In this document: piece by piece, positions 45,567 through 56,538 of the stretch
Layout: each line of letters starts with the position of its first letter
Position numbering within the stretch: the first letter of the stretch is position 1
Assembly: GCF_022760925.1 (NCBI RefSeq)
Contig: NZ_JAKTNT010000006.1
Location: 62,001-126,000 of the forward strand
Length of the DNA: 64,000 nt
Direction: 5' to 3'
Source: Thermus hydrothermalis
GTDB lineage: Bacteria > Deinococcota > Deinococci > Deinococcales > Thermaceae
Translations under genes and position numbers: made by a program
The notes under the pieces: model-generated
Database searches by the model: none
The model's input: the letters and a program-made list of their open reading frames with translations, nothing else
What the model was told of the DNA's origin: nothing

Positions 45567-45599
45567 CCCAGGGGGCTTTAGCCCCCTGGGTTTATCCTT
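45567..45599 (+). terminator. Terminator between HU and ftsH
   Basis: CCCAGGGGGC, TTTA loop, GCCCCCTGGG, then TTTATCCTTT. Perfect 10-bp stem; ftsH ends at the same place on the other strand, so it may work both ways. Confidence 0.9.
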
Positions 45600-47476
45600 T
45601 ACGCTCCGCCCAGGGCCCCGCCCGGCTTGATCTTGGGCACCACCCTGGGCGCTTCCCTTTCCTCCCGTTCCTGGGGCTTTTCCTCCTCCAGGGGCAGGCC
45701 CTCCACCACCTTTTGGAACTCCTCGGCGGTGAGGGTTTCCCGCTCCAAGAGGGTTTCCGCCACCCGTTCCAAGACCTCCCGCTTTTCCTCTAGAAGGCGC
45801 TTCACCCGGGCGTACTGCTCCTCAATGAGGCGGCGCACCGCCTCGTCAATGCGCTTGGCGGTCTCCTCGGAGTACTGGCGGACGTCGTACCCCCCGAGGT
45901 AGGTATCCTCCCGCACGGCGTAGGCCACGGGGCCGAACTCGGGGTGCATGCCCCACTCCGTGATCATGCGCCGGGCCAACTCCGTGGCCTGGCGGAAGTC
46001 GTTCTCCGCCCCCGTGGTCACGTCCTCAAAGACGAGCTCCTCCGCCGCCCGCCCGGCCAGGGCCACGGCGATCTGGTCCAGAAGCCGCTTCCTGGACCAA
46101 TGGAGCATGTCCTCCCGCCGGGGCATCATGAAGCCCAAGGCCCGCCCCCGGGGAACGATGGTCACCTTGTGCACCCCGTCGGCGTGCTCCAGGAAGTGGG
46201 CGGCCAGGGCGTGCCCCGCCTCGTGGTAGGCGGTGATCTGCCGGTCACGGGGCGTGAGGACCAGGCTCTTCTTGGCGGGGCCCATCATCACCCGGTCCGC
46301 CGCCTCCTCGAGGTCTTTCATGGTGATCTTCTTCCGCCCCTCCCGGGCGGCGAGGAGGGCCGCCTCGTTCAGGAGGTTCTCCAAGTCCGCCCCCACAAAG
46401 CCGGGGGTGCGCTTGGCCAGGAGGGCCAGGTCCACGTCCTCCGCCAAGGGCTTACCCCGGGCGTGGATGCGCAGGATCTGTTCCCGCCCCCGCACGTCCG
46501 GAGCGTCTATGGCCACCTGCCGGTCAAAGCGGCCGGGGCGGAGAAGGGCGGGGTCCAGGACGTCCGGGCGGTTGGTGGCCGCCATGACGATGATGGTGGA
46601 GTCCTTCTCAAAGCCGTCCATCTCCACCAAGAGTTGGTTTAGGGTCTGCTCCCGCTCGTCGTTCCCCCCGCCCACCCCGGCGCCCCGCCGCCGGCCCACG
46701 GCGTCTATCTCGTCAATGAAGACGATGCAGGGGGCGTGGCGCTTAGCCGTTTCAAAGAGGTCCCGCACCCGGGCCGCCCCCACCCCCACGAACATCTCCA
46801 CGAAGTCGGACCCCGAGGCGGTGATGAAGGGTACCTTGGCCTCCCCCGCCACCGCCCGGGCGATGTGGGTCTTCCCCACCCCGGGCGGCCCCACCAGGAG
46901 GACCCCTTTGGGGATGCGGGCCCCCATCTCGTGGAAGCGGCTCGGGTTTTTCAGGAACTCCACGATCTCCCTAAGCTCCTCCTTGGCCTCCTCCGCCCCA
47001 GCCACGTCCTTGAAGGTCACCTTGGGGGCCTCGGTGAGCACCTTGGCCCGGCTTTTGGTGAAGCTAAAGGCGGAATCGGAAGGCCCCGCCCTGCCCGTGC
47101 GGGAGAAGTAGAAAAGCGCCCCGATGAGTAGGCCCACCAGCAACAAGGGCCAGAGGAAGCCCAAGGGGCTTTGCCCCTGGGGAGGCTCCACCCGCACGCT
47201 CACCCCCCGCTTCATCCAGGCCTCCAAGGTGTCGTTGTCGGGGGGGCTTGCGGCGTAGGTGGTGAAGGTGGACCCGTCCACCAGGGTCCCCTGGATGCGG
47301 GTGTCCCCGGCGCGCACCACCACCTCCTTGACCCGGCCCGCCTGCAGGTCCTCGAGGAAGGTGGTGTAGTTCACCGCCCCGCCGGCGCTGCCCATGGTGC
47401 CCGCCAAGCTAAACGCCCAGGCCAGGAGGAGCAAGCCCAGGACGAAAACCAGGAAATTCAAAGGAAGCCGGGACAT
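45599..47476 (-). CDS. ftsH: ATP-dependent zinc metalloprotease FtsH
   Basis: 625 aa membrane AAA protease. Two transmembrane helices (~5-26 and ~105-123) enclose a periplasmic domain; the AAA module has Walker A GPPGVGKT (~195), '[15 protein letters not shown]' (Walker B) and the SRH '[20 protein letters not shown]' (~304-323); the zinc site is HEAGH, with the third ligand in '[11 protein letters not shown]'. It degrades membrane and misfolded proteins. I chose ATG 47476 (AGGAGAAG upstream); a frame extending 125 codons further would overlap dnaK antisense and has no homology. Divergent from the dnaK operon. Confidence 0.97.
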   Translation of the reverse strand: MSRLPLNFLVFVLGLLLLAWAFSLAGTMGSAGGAVNYTTFLEDLQAGRVKEVVVRAGDTRIQGTLVDGSTFTTYAASPPDNDTLEAWMKRGVSVRVEPPQGQSPLGFLWPLLLVGLLIGALFYFSRTGRAGPSDSAFSFTKSRAKVLTEAPKVTFKDVAGAEEAKEELREIVEFLKNPSRFHEMGARIPKGVLLVGPPGVGKTHIARAVAGEAKVPFITASGSDFVEMFVGVGAARVRDLFETAKRHAPCIVFIDEIDAVGRRRGAGVGGGNDEREQTLNQLLVEMDGFEKDSTIIVMAATNRPDVLDPALLRPGRFDRQVAIDAPDVRGREQILRIHARGKPLAEDVDLALLAKRTPGFVGADLENLLNEAALLAAREGRKKITMKDLEEAADRVMMGPAKKSLVLTPRDRQITAYHEAGHALAAHFLEHADGVHKVTIVPRGRALGFMMPRREDMLHWSRKRLLDQIAVALAGRAAEELVFEDVTTGAENDFRQATELARRMITEWGMHPEFGPVAYAVREDTYLGGYDVRQYSEETAKRIDEAVRRLIEEQYARVKRLLEEKREVLERVAETLLERETLTAEEFQKVVEGLPLEEEKPQEREEREAPRVVPKIKPGGALGGA

Positions 47477-47552
47477 GTCTTCTCCTAGGGTACACGCAAG
47501 GCCCGGCTTCAGGGTAGCCCGCGGCACTATGACAAAACCTTGCTCAACTCTC

Positions 47553-47581
47553 TTGACTGAAAAGAATGGAGGCCTTATGCT
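47553..47581 (+). promoter_or_regulatory. Promoter of the dnaK operon
   Basis: TTGACT, 17-base spacer, TATGCT: near-consensus. The -35 is preceded by C, giving a CTTGACT half-site like the one in clpB, but there is no matching downstream half and no CIRCE. CTCAAC (47543) and GTTGAG (47586) form a loose inverted repeat around it. Confidence 0.82.
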
Positions 47582-47600
47582 TGAGGTTGAGAGGTGAGCT

Positions 47601-49448
<1,848 letters not shown>

Positions 49449-49461
49449 GGGTAAACCGCTA

Positions 49462-49485
49462 GGCCCCGCCCCCACGGGCGGGGCC
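49462..49485 (+). terminator. Intra-operon hairpin between dnaK and grpE
   Basis: GGCCCCGCCC, CCAC loop, GGGCGGGGCC: same stem as the terminators at 3388 and 57389, but followed by CCCC and no U-tract. Probably a partial terminator or 3' mRNA-stabilising hairpin that raises DnaK over GrpE and DnaJ. Confidence 0.6.
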
Positions 49486-49505
49486 CCCCACCCTCGGGAG
49501 GAAAG

Positions 49506-50039
49506 ATGGAAGAGAGGAAAGAAAGCGCTCTAGAACAAGACCTCCAGGCGATGGAGAAGGAGGCGGAAGCTTTAGAAAGCCGCCTCCAAGCGGCGGAGGA
49601 AGAGCTTAAGCGCTTCAAGGACCAGTACCTCCGCCTCCTCGCCGACTTTGACAACTACCGCAAGCGCATGGAGGAAGAGCTTAGGCTTCGGGAACGGGAA
49701 GGGGTTTTGAAGGCGGTGCGGGCGCTCCTCCCCATCCTGGACGACCTGGAACGGGCCCTGGAGTTCGCCGAGGCCAGGCCAGAAAGCATCCTCCAAGGGG
49801 TGAAGGCCGTGCGGGAAGGCTTTTTCCGCATCCTGGCCGGGCTTGGGGTGGAGGAGGTGCCTGGGGAAGGCGAGCGCTTTGACCCCCGGTACCACGAGGC
49901 CATCGGCCTCCTGCCCGGGGAGCCCGGCAAGGTGGCCCGGGTCTTCCAGCGGGGCTTCCGCCTGGGGGAGGCCCTGGTGCGCCCGGCCCGGGTGGCGGTG
50001 GGCGAGGAGAAAAGCCCGGAGGCAGAGGGCGTGGAGTAA
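49506..50039 (+). CDS. grpE: Nucleotide exchange factor GrpE
   Basis: 177 aa. It accelerates ADP release from DnaK. Residues ~5-60 form a long coiled coil ('LQAMEKEAEALESRLQAAEEELKRFKDQYLRLLADFDNYRKR'). 'DFDNYRKRMEEE' is the family signature and 'VLPILDDLERALE'-like 'LLPILDDLERALEFA' follows; the C-terminal beta wing has 'RFDPRYHEAIGLLPG' and 'VFQRGFRLGEALVRPARVAVG'. It follows dnaK by 57 bases with GGGAGGAAAG before the ATG. Confidence 0.97.
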   Translation: MEERKESALEQDLQAMEKEAEALESRLQAAEEELKRFKDQYLRLLADFDNYRKRMEEELRLREREGVLKAVRALLPILDDLERALEFAEARPESILQGVKAVREGFFRILAGLGVEEVPGEGERFDPRYHEAIGLLPGEPGKVARVFQRGFRLGEALVRPARVAVGEEKSPEAEGVE

Positions 50040-50042
50040 GCC

Positions 50043-50870
50043 ATGAAGGACTACTACGCCATTTTGGGCGTCCCGAGAAACGCCACGCAGGAGGAGATCA
50101 AGAGGGCCTACAAGCGCCTGGCCCGCCAGTACCACCCCGACGTCAACAAGAGCCCCGAGGCGGAGGAGAAGTTCAAGGAGATCAACGAGGCCTACGCCGT
50201 CCTCTCCGACCCGGAAAAGCGGAAGCTTTACGATACCTATGGCACCACCCAAGCCCCCCCACCCCCACCCCCCGGCGGATACGATTTCTCGGGCTTTGAC
50301 GTGGAGGACTTCTCCGACTTCTTCCAAGAGCTCTTCGGCGGGGGGCTTTTCGGCCGTAGGGGACGCAGGCGGGGCCGGGACGTGCGGGCCGAGCTTCCCC
50401 TCACCCTGGAAGAGGCCTTCCACGGGGGGGAAAAGGTCTTGGAGGTGGGGGGGCGCCGGGTTTCCGTGCGCATCCCCCCCGGGGTGCAGGAGGGAAGCGT
50501 GATCCGCCTGCCGGGGATGGGCGGCCCTGGGGAGCCCCCGGGGGACCTCCTCCTCCACGTGCGCCTTCTCCCCCACCCCTACTTCCGCCTCGAGGGCCAA
50601 GACCTCTACGCCACCTTGGACGTGCCCGCCCCCATCGCCGTGGTGGGGGGCAAGGTGCGGGCAAAGACCTTGGAAGGCCCCGTGGAGGTCACCATCCCCC
50701 CAAGGACCCAGGCGGGGCGGAAGCTACGGCTAAGGGGCAAGGGCTTCCCCGGACCTTCAGGCCGGGGCGACCTCTACCTGGAGGTGCGCCTCACCATCCC
50801 CGAGCGCCTCACCCCCGAGGAAGAAGCCCTCTGGAAAAAGCTCGCGGAGGCGTACTATGCTCGTGCGTAG
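50043..50870 (+). CDS. dnaJ: Molecular chaperone DnaJ, type II (no zinc finger)
   Basis: 275 aa co-chaperone. The J domain covers residues 3-68 with HPD at 31-33. A short proline- and Gly/Phe-rich linker (APPPPPPGG...[10 protein letters not shown]) follows. The two C-terminal substrate domains ('[22 protein letters not shown]', '[22 protein letters not shown]', '[25 protein letters not shown]') are intact but the four CXXCXGXG repeats are missing, as known for the Thermus DnaJ. It overlaps dafA by 14 bases. Confidence 0.97.
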   Translation: MKDYYAILGVPRNATQEEIKRAYKRLARQYHPDVNKSPEAEEKFKEINEAYAVLSDPEKRKLYDTYGTTQAPPPPPPGGYDFSGFDVEDFSDFFQELFGGGLFGRRGRRRGRDVRAELPLTLEEAFHGGEKVLEVGGRRVSVRIPPGVQEGSVIRLPGMGGPGEPPGDLLLHVRLLPHPYFRLEGQDLYATLDVPAPIAVVGGKVRAKTLEGPVEVTIPPRTQAGRKLRLRGKGFPGPSGRGDLYLEVRLTIPERLTPEEEALWKKLAEAYYARA

Positions 50871-51093
50871 CGGGTGGATTTCCCTGGACGCCTTGGCGGA
50901 GTACGGCCTCACCCTAAGCGCCGTGCAGGCCTACGTGGAGATCGGCTTCGTGGAGCCTTTGGTGGTGGGGGATACCTGGTACTTCCGCCAAGAAGACCTC
51001 CAGCGCATGGCCAAGGCTGAGCGCATCCGTAAGGACCTCGGGGCCAACCTCATCGGGGCCGCCCTGGTGGTGGAGATCCTAGAGAGGCGGTAG
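50857..51093 (+). CDS. dafA: DnaK-DnaJ assembly factor DafA (MerR-like/CbpM-like)
   Basis: 78 aa, the size of Thermus DafA, which holds DnaK and DnaJ in a complex. The sequence '[27 protein letters not shown]' (~9-35) looks like the helix-turn-helix start of MerR-type proteins, and '[38 protein letters not shown]' (~41-78) is close in style to CbpM, the modulator of the DnaJ homologue CbpA, and to the HspR repressor N-half. So DafA is probably a CbpM relative. Translation is coupled to dnaJ. Confidence 0.93.
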   Translation: MLVRSGWISLDALAEYGLTLSAVQAYVEIGFVEPLVVGDTWYFRQEDLQRMAKAERIRKDLGANLIGAALVVEILERR

Positions 51094-51174
51094 GTCCGCT
51101 GGGACATCCTTACCCCCCTTTTCCTGCTAAACTCCAGACAAAGCGCTCCCTTCTCTCCGTATCCCCGACGCCGG

Positions 51175-51196
51175 CCCGATCGGGTTTGGGTTTTCG
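51175..51196 (+). terminator. Weak terminator after dafA
   Basis: The palindrome CCCGATCGGG (51175-51184) is followed by TTTGGGTTTTC. Short stem, so read-through into clpB is possible. Confidence 0.45.
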
Positions 51197-51208
51197 CTTC
51201 TCAATCTT

Positions 51209-51238
51209 CTTGACACAATTTATGTCAAGTGATATGCT
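51209..51238 (+). promoter_or_regulatory. HAIR-like operator and promoter of the clpB operon
   Basis: A perfect inverted repeat CTTGACA-N7-TGTCAAG spans 51209-51229. It contains the -35 TTGACA (51210-51215); TATGCT (51233-51238) follows after 17 bases. The spacing and outer bases match the HspR-associated inverted repeat (CTTGAGT-N7-ACTCAAG), so a repressor bound here would cover the promoter. The leader to clpB is about 18 nt with AGGAGG. Confidence 0.8.
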
Positions 51239-51261
51239 TAGCTTAGCAGGAGGTAAGGGGC

Positions 51262-53826
51262 ATGAACCTGGAACGCTGGACGCAAGCTGCCCGCGAAGCC
51301 CTGGCCCAGGCGCAGGTCCTGGCCCGGGAGATGAAGCACCAGGCCATTGACCTGCCCCATCTCTGGGTGGTTCTCCTCAAAGACCCCAAGGGCCTGGCTT
51401 GGCGCCTCCTGGAAAAGGCGGGGGCCGACCCCAAGGCCCTTAAGGAACTCCAGGAAAGGGAGCTCGCCCGGCTACCCAAGGTGGAAGGGGCGGAAGGGGG
51501 GCAGTACCTCACGAGCCGCCTCTCGGGCGCCTTCCACCGGGCCGAGGCCCTGATGGCGGAGCTCAAGGACCGCTTCGTGGCCCTGGACACCCTGGTCCTG
51601 GCCTTGAGCGAGGCCACCCCGGGGCTTCCCGGCCTAGAGCCCCTGAAAAAAGCCTTACAAGACCTAAGAGGAGGGAAGACCGTGCAGACGGAACACGCAG
51701 AAAGCACCTACAACGCTTTGGAGCAGTACGGCATTGACCTGACCCAGATGGCCGCCGAGGGGAAACTGGACCCCGTGATCGGCCGGGACGAGGAGATCCG
51801 GCGGGTCATCCAGATCCTCCTCCGGCGCACCAAGAACAACCCGGTCCTCATCGGCGAGCCCGGCGTGGGGAAGACCGCCATCGTGGAGGGGTTAGCCCAG
51901 CGCATCGTCAAGGGGGACGTGCCCGAAGGCCTCAAGGGCAAGCGCATCATCTCCTTGCAGATGGGCTCCCTCCTGGCCGGGGCCAAGTACCGGGGCGAGT
52001 TTGAGGAGCGCCTGAAGGCGGTGATCCAGGAGGTGGTGCAGTCCCAAGGGGAGATCATCCTCTTCATTGACGAGCTCCACACCGTGGTGGGGGCGGGCAA
52101 GGCGGAGGGCGCCGTGGACGCCGGGAACATGCTCAAACCCGCCTTGGCCCGGGGCGAACTCAGGCTCATCGGGGCCACCACCTTGGACGAGTACCGGGAG
52201 ATTGAGAAGGACCCCGCCCTGGAGCGGCGCTTCCAGCCCGTATACGTGGACGAGCCCAGCGTGGAGGACACCATCTCCATCCTCCGGGGCATCAAGGAGA
52301 AGTACGAGGTGCACCACGGGGTGCGCATCTCCGACCCCGCCATCGTGGCGGCGGCCGTCCTCTCCCACCGCTACATCACGGAAAGGCGCCTCCCGGACAA
52401 GGCCATTGACCTCATTGACGAGGCGGCGGCGAGGCTCCGCATGGCTTTGGAAAGCGCCCCGGAGGAGATAGACACCCTGGAGCGGAAGAAGCTCCAGCTG
52501 GAGATTGAAAGGGAGGCCTTGAAAAAGGAGAAGGACCCCGACTCCCTGGAGCGCCTTAAGGCCATTGAGGCGGAGATCGCCGAGCTCACCAAGGAGATAG
52601 AAAAGCTCCGGGCGGAGTGGGAGGCGGAGCGGGAAATCCTGAAGAAGCTCCGCGAAGCGCAGCAACGCCTGGACGAGGTGCGGCGGCAGATAGAGCTTGC
52701 GGAAAGGCAGTACGACCTGAACCGGGCGGCGGAGCTCCGCTACGGGGAGTTGCCCCGCCTCGAGGCCGAGGTGGAGGCGCTTTCCGAGAAGCTAAGGGGC
52801 GCCAGGTTCGTCCGCCTGGAGGTCACGGAGGAGGACATCGCCGAGATCGTCTCCCGCTGGACCGGCATCCCCGTGGCCAAGCTCCTGGAGGGCGAGCGGG
52901 AAAAGCTTTTGCGGCTTGAAGAGGAGCTCCACAAGCGGGTGGTGGGCCAGGAGGAGGCCATACGGGCCGTGGCCGACGCCATCCGCCGCGCCCGGGCCGG
53001 GCTCAAGGACCCGAACCGCCCCATCGGGAGCTTCCTCTTCCTGGGCCCCACGGGGGTGGGCAAGACGGAGCTGGCCAAGACCCTGGCCGCCACCCTCTTT
53101 GACACCGAGGAGGCCATGGTGCGCATTGACATGACCGAGTACATGGAAAAGCACGCCGTCTCCCGCCTCATCGGGGCCCCGCCGGGCTACGTGGGCTACG
53201 AGGAGGGGGGCCAGCTCACCGAGGCGGTGCGGCGCAGGCCTTACACCGTCATCCTCTTTGACGAGATTGAGAAGGCCCACCCCGACGTCTTCAACATCCT
53301 CCTGCAAATCCTGGACGATGGCCGCCTCACGGACAGCCACGGGCGCACCGTGGATTTCCGCAACACGGTCATCATCCTCACCTCCAACCTGGGTAGCCCC
53401 CTCATCCTCGAGGGCATCCAGAAGGGCCTGCCCTACGAGAGGATCCGGGAGGAGGTCTTCGGGGTCTTGCAGAAGCACTTCCGCCCCGAGTTCCTGAACC
53501 GCTTGGACGAGATCGTGGTCTTCCGGCCCCTCTCGCAGGAGCAAATTCGGGCCATCGTGGAGATCCAGCTTGGGAACCTCCGGGCCCGGCTTGCGGAAAA
53601 GCGCATCACCCTGGAGCTCACCGAGGCGGCCAAGGACTTCCTGGCCCAAAGGGGCTACGACCCCGTCTTCGGCGCCCGGCCCCTGAAGCGCGTGATCCAA
53701 CGGGAGCTGGAAACCCCCTTGGCCAAGAAGATCCTGGCCGGGGAGGTGAAGGAGGGGGACCGGGTGGTGGTGGACGCCACGCCCCAAGGCCTGGTGTTCC
53801 ACACCGCCACCCGGGTAGAGGCCTAA
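51262..53826 (+). CDS. clpB: ATP-dependent disaggregase ClpB
   Basis: 854 aa, the size of T. thermophilus ClpB. N-domain (~1-140), NBD1 with Walker [11 protein letters not shown] (~198-207) and '[15 protein letters not shown]', the coiled-coil M-domain (~400-520, '[20 protein letters not shown]...'), NBD2 with Walker [13 protein letters not shown] (~594-605), '[16 protein letters not shown]' and sensor 2 GARPLKR. It resolubilises aggregated proteins with DnaK. First gene of a seven-gene stress operon. Confidence 0.98.
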   Translation: MNLERWTQAAREALAQAQVLAREMKHQAIDLPHLWVVLLKDPKGLAWRLLEKAGADPKALKELQERELARLPKVEGAEGGQYLTSRLSGAFHRAEALMAELKDRFVALDTLVLALSEATPGLPGLEPLKKALQDLRGGKTVQTEHAESTYNALEQYGIDLTQMAAEGKLDPVIGRDEEIRRVIQILLRRTKNNPVLIGEPGVGKTAIVEGLAQRIVKGDVPEGLKGKRIISLQMGSLLAGAKYRGEFEERLKAVIQEVVQSQGEIILFIDELHTVVGAGKAEGAVDAGNMLKPALARGELRLIGATTLDEYREIEKDPALERRFQPVYVDEPSVEDTISILRGIKEKYEVHHGVRISDPAIVAAAVLSHRYITERRLPDKAIDLIDEAAARLRMALESAPEEIDTLERKKLQLEIEREALKKEKDPDSLERLKAIEAEIAELTKEIEKLRAEWEAEREILKKLREAQQRLDEVRRQIELAERQYDLNRAAELRYGELPRLEAEVEALSEKLRGARFVRLEVTEEDIAEIVSRWTGIPVAKLLEGEREKLLRLEEELHKRVVGQEEAIRAVADAIRRARAGLKDPNRPIGSFLFLGPTGVGKTELAKTLAATLFDTEEAMVRIDMTEYMEKHAVSRLIGAPPGYVGYEEGGQLTEAVRRRPYTVILFDEIEKAHPDVFNILLQILDDGRLTDSHGRTVDFRNTVIILTSNLGSPLILEGIQKGLPYERIREEVFGVLQKHFRPEFLNRLDEIVVFRPLSQEQIRAIVEIQLGNLRARLAEKRITLELTEAAKDFLAQRGYDPVFGARPLKRVIQRELETPLAKKILAGEVKEGDRVVVDATPQGLVFHTATRVEA

Positions 53827-53838
53827 AGGAGGGAGAAG

Positions 53839-54228
53839 ATGGACGTGCTGGAGGTGTTGCGGCAGGCTTACCAGGACGAGCTCCTGGACGCCCTAAGGGC
53901 CGAGCGGGCGGCGGAAGGGGTGCCCTACCCCCACGTCCGGGCCCTCCTCCAGGAGGTGGCTTCCCGGGAGCGGGCCCACGCGGAGGCCCTGGCCGAGGCC
54001 CTGCGGAAGCGGGGGGCCTCCCTGCCCCCCGCCCCCAAGGCCGGGGAGGAGGGTTGGGAGGCCATGCTCCGCCTCCTCTCCGAGGAGGGGTTTGACCGGG
54101 CCTATTACCTGGAGAGCACCTTCCCCGACCCCGAGCTGGAAAGCCTTTTCACCCGCCTCGGCCAGGAGGAGCGGTTGAACCAGGAAGCGGTACGGAAAGC
54201 GGTGGCGCTTATCGGAGGTAACCTATGA
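53839..54228 (+). CDS. Ferritin-like/rubrerythrin-like small helical protein
   Basis: 129 aa, all helical in appearance. 'AYQDELLDALRAERAAEGVPYPHVRALLQEVASRERAHAEALAEAL' (~10-55) has the E...E-x2-H pattern of a ferritin-like di-iron half-site (E-R-A-H). The second half ('YLESTFPDPELESLFTRLGQEERLNQEAVRKAVALI') shows E but an Asn where a His would be expected, so metal binding may be incomplete. It follows clpB by 12 bases with AAAGGAGGGAGA and overlaps the next gene by ATGA. A DUF2202-like or erythrin-vacuolar-iron-transport-type protein is possible. Function unknown. Confidence 0.6.
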   Translation: MDVLEVLRQAYQDELLDALRAERAAEGVPYPHVRALLQEVASRERAHAEALAEALRKRGASLPPAPKAGEEGWEAMLRLLSEEGFDRAYYLESTFPDPELESLFTRLGQEERLNQEAVRKAVALIGGNL

Positions 54229-55409
54229 TCTCTAAGGAAGAAGTCAAACGGCTACGCGAGGCCATCGGCAAGGCGGAAGGTCCCGTGCTCTCCCTGTACC
54301 TGGACGTGAACCCGGCCAAGCCGGAAAACGCTTCCAGGGCCTACGCCCTGAGGGCCAAGGACGCCATGAAGGCCCTTAAGGTCCCCGAGGACCTGGCGGA
54401 GAAGGTGCTGGAGGTCCTTAAGAACCAGGTCCTCGAGGCCAAGACCGCCGTCTTCTTCGCCGGGGAAGACCTCTTTGAGGTCCTTCTCCTGCAGGTGGAA
54501 CTCCCCTTGGTGAGCGCTCTGAAGACCCACTTCCTGGACGAAAAGGAAAGCCGCCTCCTTAGCGGCGGCGTCCTGGCCCACTACGGCCCTCCCTTCCTCC
54601 TCCCCCTGGTCTACGCCCTGGACGAGTACGAGCGCTACGGGGTGGTCTACGTGGACCAGGAGCGCTGGCGGGTCTTTGAGGTCTTCCTGGGGGAGATTGA
54701 GGAGGTCCAGGACGCCTTCTTGGCCCTGGACACCGAGGCCTGGCGCCGCCTCAGCCTGGACGCCCCTGGCCGCCGCTTCAACCTGGGGGGCATCGCCCGG
54801 GGCGGGGCGGGGCAAGACCTCTTCGCCAAGCGCCTCGAGGCCTGGGAAGAGCGGTTTTACAAGGCCTTGGCCCATGACCTGGAAAAGCTCGTGGAGGGCC
54901 GGGGCTTCACCCGCCTTGTCCTCATGGGCCCCGAGGAGCACACCAAGCTTTTCTTGGGCTACCTGCCCAAGCGCCTGAAGGAGAAGGTGGTGGCCCTCCT
55001 CCCCTCCCTCCCCCACCCCGGGGCCACCCCCGGCCAGGTGCTAAAGCGCCTGGAGCCGGAGCTTTCCGCCATTGAGCGGGCCAAGGAGGTGGAGCTTCTC
55101 AAGAGCCTGGAAGAGGCCTACCCCAAGGCGGTCTTCGGCCCTGAGGTGCTGGAGAGGGTGCAGGAAGGGCGGGTGGAGGTCTGGGTCCTGCCCTGGACCC
55201 TGGACCAGGGGGTTTACGCCTGCGATGGCCTCTACTTCGCCGAGGAAGCCAAGGTCCTGGCCTTCTGCGAGCGCCCCGAGGCCAAGCCCTTGGCCGTGGT
55301 GCTGCCCGAGCTCGCCGCAGGCTACGCCACCAAGCTGGAGTTCGTGCGCGGCGAGGCGGAAAAAAGGCTTCTTGAGCGCGGGGGGATGGCCGCGCTCTTG
55401 AGGTGGTAA
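54225..55409 (+). CDS. eRF1-like (baeRF-type) protein, putative ribosome-associated factor
   Basis: 394 aa. 'VLSLYLDVNPAKPENASRAYALRAKDA' (~21-47) is the start typical of bacterial archaeo-eukaryotic release factor-like (baeRF) proteins. A middle domain resembles the eRF1/Vms1 RNase H-like fold, with a glycine-rich loop 'LGGIARGGAGQDLFAKRLE' (~187-205) where Vms1/eRF1 have GGQ; then 'EERFYKALAHDLEKLVEGRGFTRLVLMGPEEHTKLFLGYLPKRL' (~208-251) and an L7Ae-like C-terminal lobe ('VYACDGLYFAEEAKVLAFC'). Overlaps the previous gene by 4 bases. The baeRF identity is my reading of the pattern; no activity is proven. Confidence 0.65.
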   Translation: MISKEEVKRLREAIGKAEGPVLSLYLDVNPAKPENASRAYALRAKDAMKALKVPEDLAEKVLEVLKNQVLEAKTAVFFAGEDLFEVLLLQVELPLVSALKTHFLDEKESRLLSGGVLAHYGPPFLLPLVYALDEYERYGVVYVDQERWRVFEVFLGEIEEVQDAFLALDTEAWRRLSLDAPGRRFNLGGIARGGAGQDLFAKRLEAWEERFYKALAHDLEKLVEGRGFTRLVLMGPEEHTKLFLGYLPKRLKEKVVALLPSLPHPGATPGQVLKRLEPELSAIERAKEVELLKSLEEAYPKAVFGPEVLERVQEGRVEVWVLPWTLDQGVYACDGLYFAEEAKVLAFCERPEAKPLAVVLPELAAGYATKLEFVRGEAEKRLLERGGMAALLRW

Positions 55410-55423
55410 GGAGGTGATGGGAG

Positions 55424-55840
55424 ATGTTGCGGTTTGATCCTTTTAGGGAGCTGGAGGAGCTTCAGGAAAGGCTGGCGCGGGCCTTCGTTCCCCAGGCCCA
55501 GCAGGGCCCCCGGGTCTACGCCCCGCCGGTGGATGTGATGGAGGACGCCGAAGGGCTCCACCTCCTCGTCTACCTCCCGGGGGTGGATCCTGCCAAGGTG
55601 GAGGTGGTGGCGGAAGAGGGCGTCCTCTCCGTGAAGGCGGAGCGGCCCCTGGAGAAGCAAGAGGGGGTGGCGTACCACCGGCTCGAGGGCCCCTACGGCA
55701 CCTTCGCCCGGAGCTTCAACGTGCCCAGCACCTACGACCTCTCCCGGGTACAGGCCCGGTTCCGCCACGGCGTCTTGCACCTTCTCGTGCCCAAGGCGGA
55801 GGCCACGAAGCCCAAAAAGATCCAGGTCCAGGTGGAGTAA
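55424..55840 (+). CDS. Small heat-shock protein (Hsp20/alpha-crystallin)
   Basis: 138 aa. 'MLRFDPFRELEELQERLARAF' N-terminal arm, alpha-crystallin domain ~37-120 ('PPVDVMEDAEGLHLLVYLPGVDPAKVEVVAEEGVLSVKAERP', then 'GTFARSFNVPSTYDLSRVQARFRHGVLHLLVPKAE'), with the A-x-x-x-n-G-V-L motif (QARFRHGVLHL). The C-terminal IXI-like motif is IQV-Q-V. It holds unfolding proteins for ClpB/DnaK. TAAGGAGGTGAT before the ATG. Confidence 0.95.
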   Translation: MLRFDPFRELEELQERLARAFVPQAQQGPRVYAPPVDVMEDAEGLHLLVYLPGVDPAKVEVVAEEGVLSVKAERPLEKQEGVAYHRLEGPYGTFARSFNVPSTYDLSRVQARFRHGVLHLLVPKAEATKPKKIQVQVE

Positions 55841-55851
55841 GGAGGTGAGGT

Positions 55852-56538
55852 ATGCGGCGCACGGTAAGGTACATCCTGGCCACCTCTAACCCCATGGGAG
55901 ACCTCGAGGCCCTGGAGAAGTTCGTCAAGGTGGCCCCGGACACGGGGGCGGACGCCATCGCCGTCATCGGCAACCTCATGCCCAAGACGGCCAAAAGCCG
56001 CGACTACGCTGCCTTCTTCCGCATCCTGTCCGAGGCGCACCTCCCCACCGTCTACATCCCCGGCCCCGAGGACGCCCCCATCTGGGAGTACCTGCGGGAG
56101 GCGGCCAACATTGAGCTGGTCCGGCCCGAGATGCGGAGCGTCCACGAAACCTTCACCTTCTGGAAAGGCCCCTACCTGGTGGCGGGGCTAGGCGGTACCA
56201 TCACCGAGGACGGGGAGCCCGAGGAGCACGAGGCCCTGCGCTACCCTGCCTGGGTGGCGGAGTACCACCTGAAGGCCCTTTGGGAGCTTAAGGACTACCC
56301 CCGGATCTTCCTCTTCCACACCGCCCCCTACCACAAGGGCCTGGGCGAGGGGGGCTCCCACGAGGTGGCCCACCTCATCAAGACCCACAACCCCCTCCTC
56401 GCCATCGTGGCCGGTAGGGGCCAGAAGCACGAAATGCTGGGCGCAAGCTGGGTGGTGGTCCCCGGGGACCTTTCCGAAGGAGAGTATAGCCTCCTAGACC
56501 TCCGCGCCCGCAAGCTGGAAACGGGCAACGTGCGCTGA
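55852..56538 (+). CDS. Metallophosphoesterase-fold protein with degenerate active site
   Basis: 228 aa. The fold order of calcineurin-like phosphoesterases can be followed, but the metal motifs are altered: DxH is SNP (12-14), GDxxD is GNLMP (40-44), GNHD is GPED (71-74), and GHxH is GRGQKH (near residue 185); 'LFHTAPYH' keeps a His. I recall a T. thermophilus HB8 structural-genomics protein of this family. It probably cannot bind two metals normally and may act as a binding or scaffold protein. AAGGAGGTGAGGT precedes the ATG; it overlaps thioredoxin by one base. Confidence 0.8.
   Translation: MRRTVRYILATSNPMGDLEALEKFVKVAPDTGADAIAVIGNLMPKTAKSRDYAAFFRILSEAHLPTVYIPGPEDAPIWEYLREAANIELVRPEMRSVHETFTFWKGPYLVAGLGGTITEDGEPEEHEALRYPAWVAEYHLKALWELKDYPRIFLFHTAPYHKGLGEGGSHEVAHLIKTHNPLLAIVAGRGQKHEMLGASWVVVPGDLSEGEYSLLDLRARKLETGNVR

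Noticed and set aside
47500-47600. CIRCE element (HrcA site) before dnaK
   Set aside because: No TTAGCACTC-N9-GAGTGCTAA-like sequence is present; only a loose CTCAAC/GTTGAG repeat.
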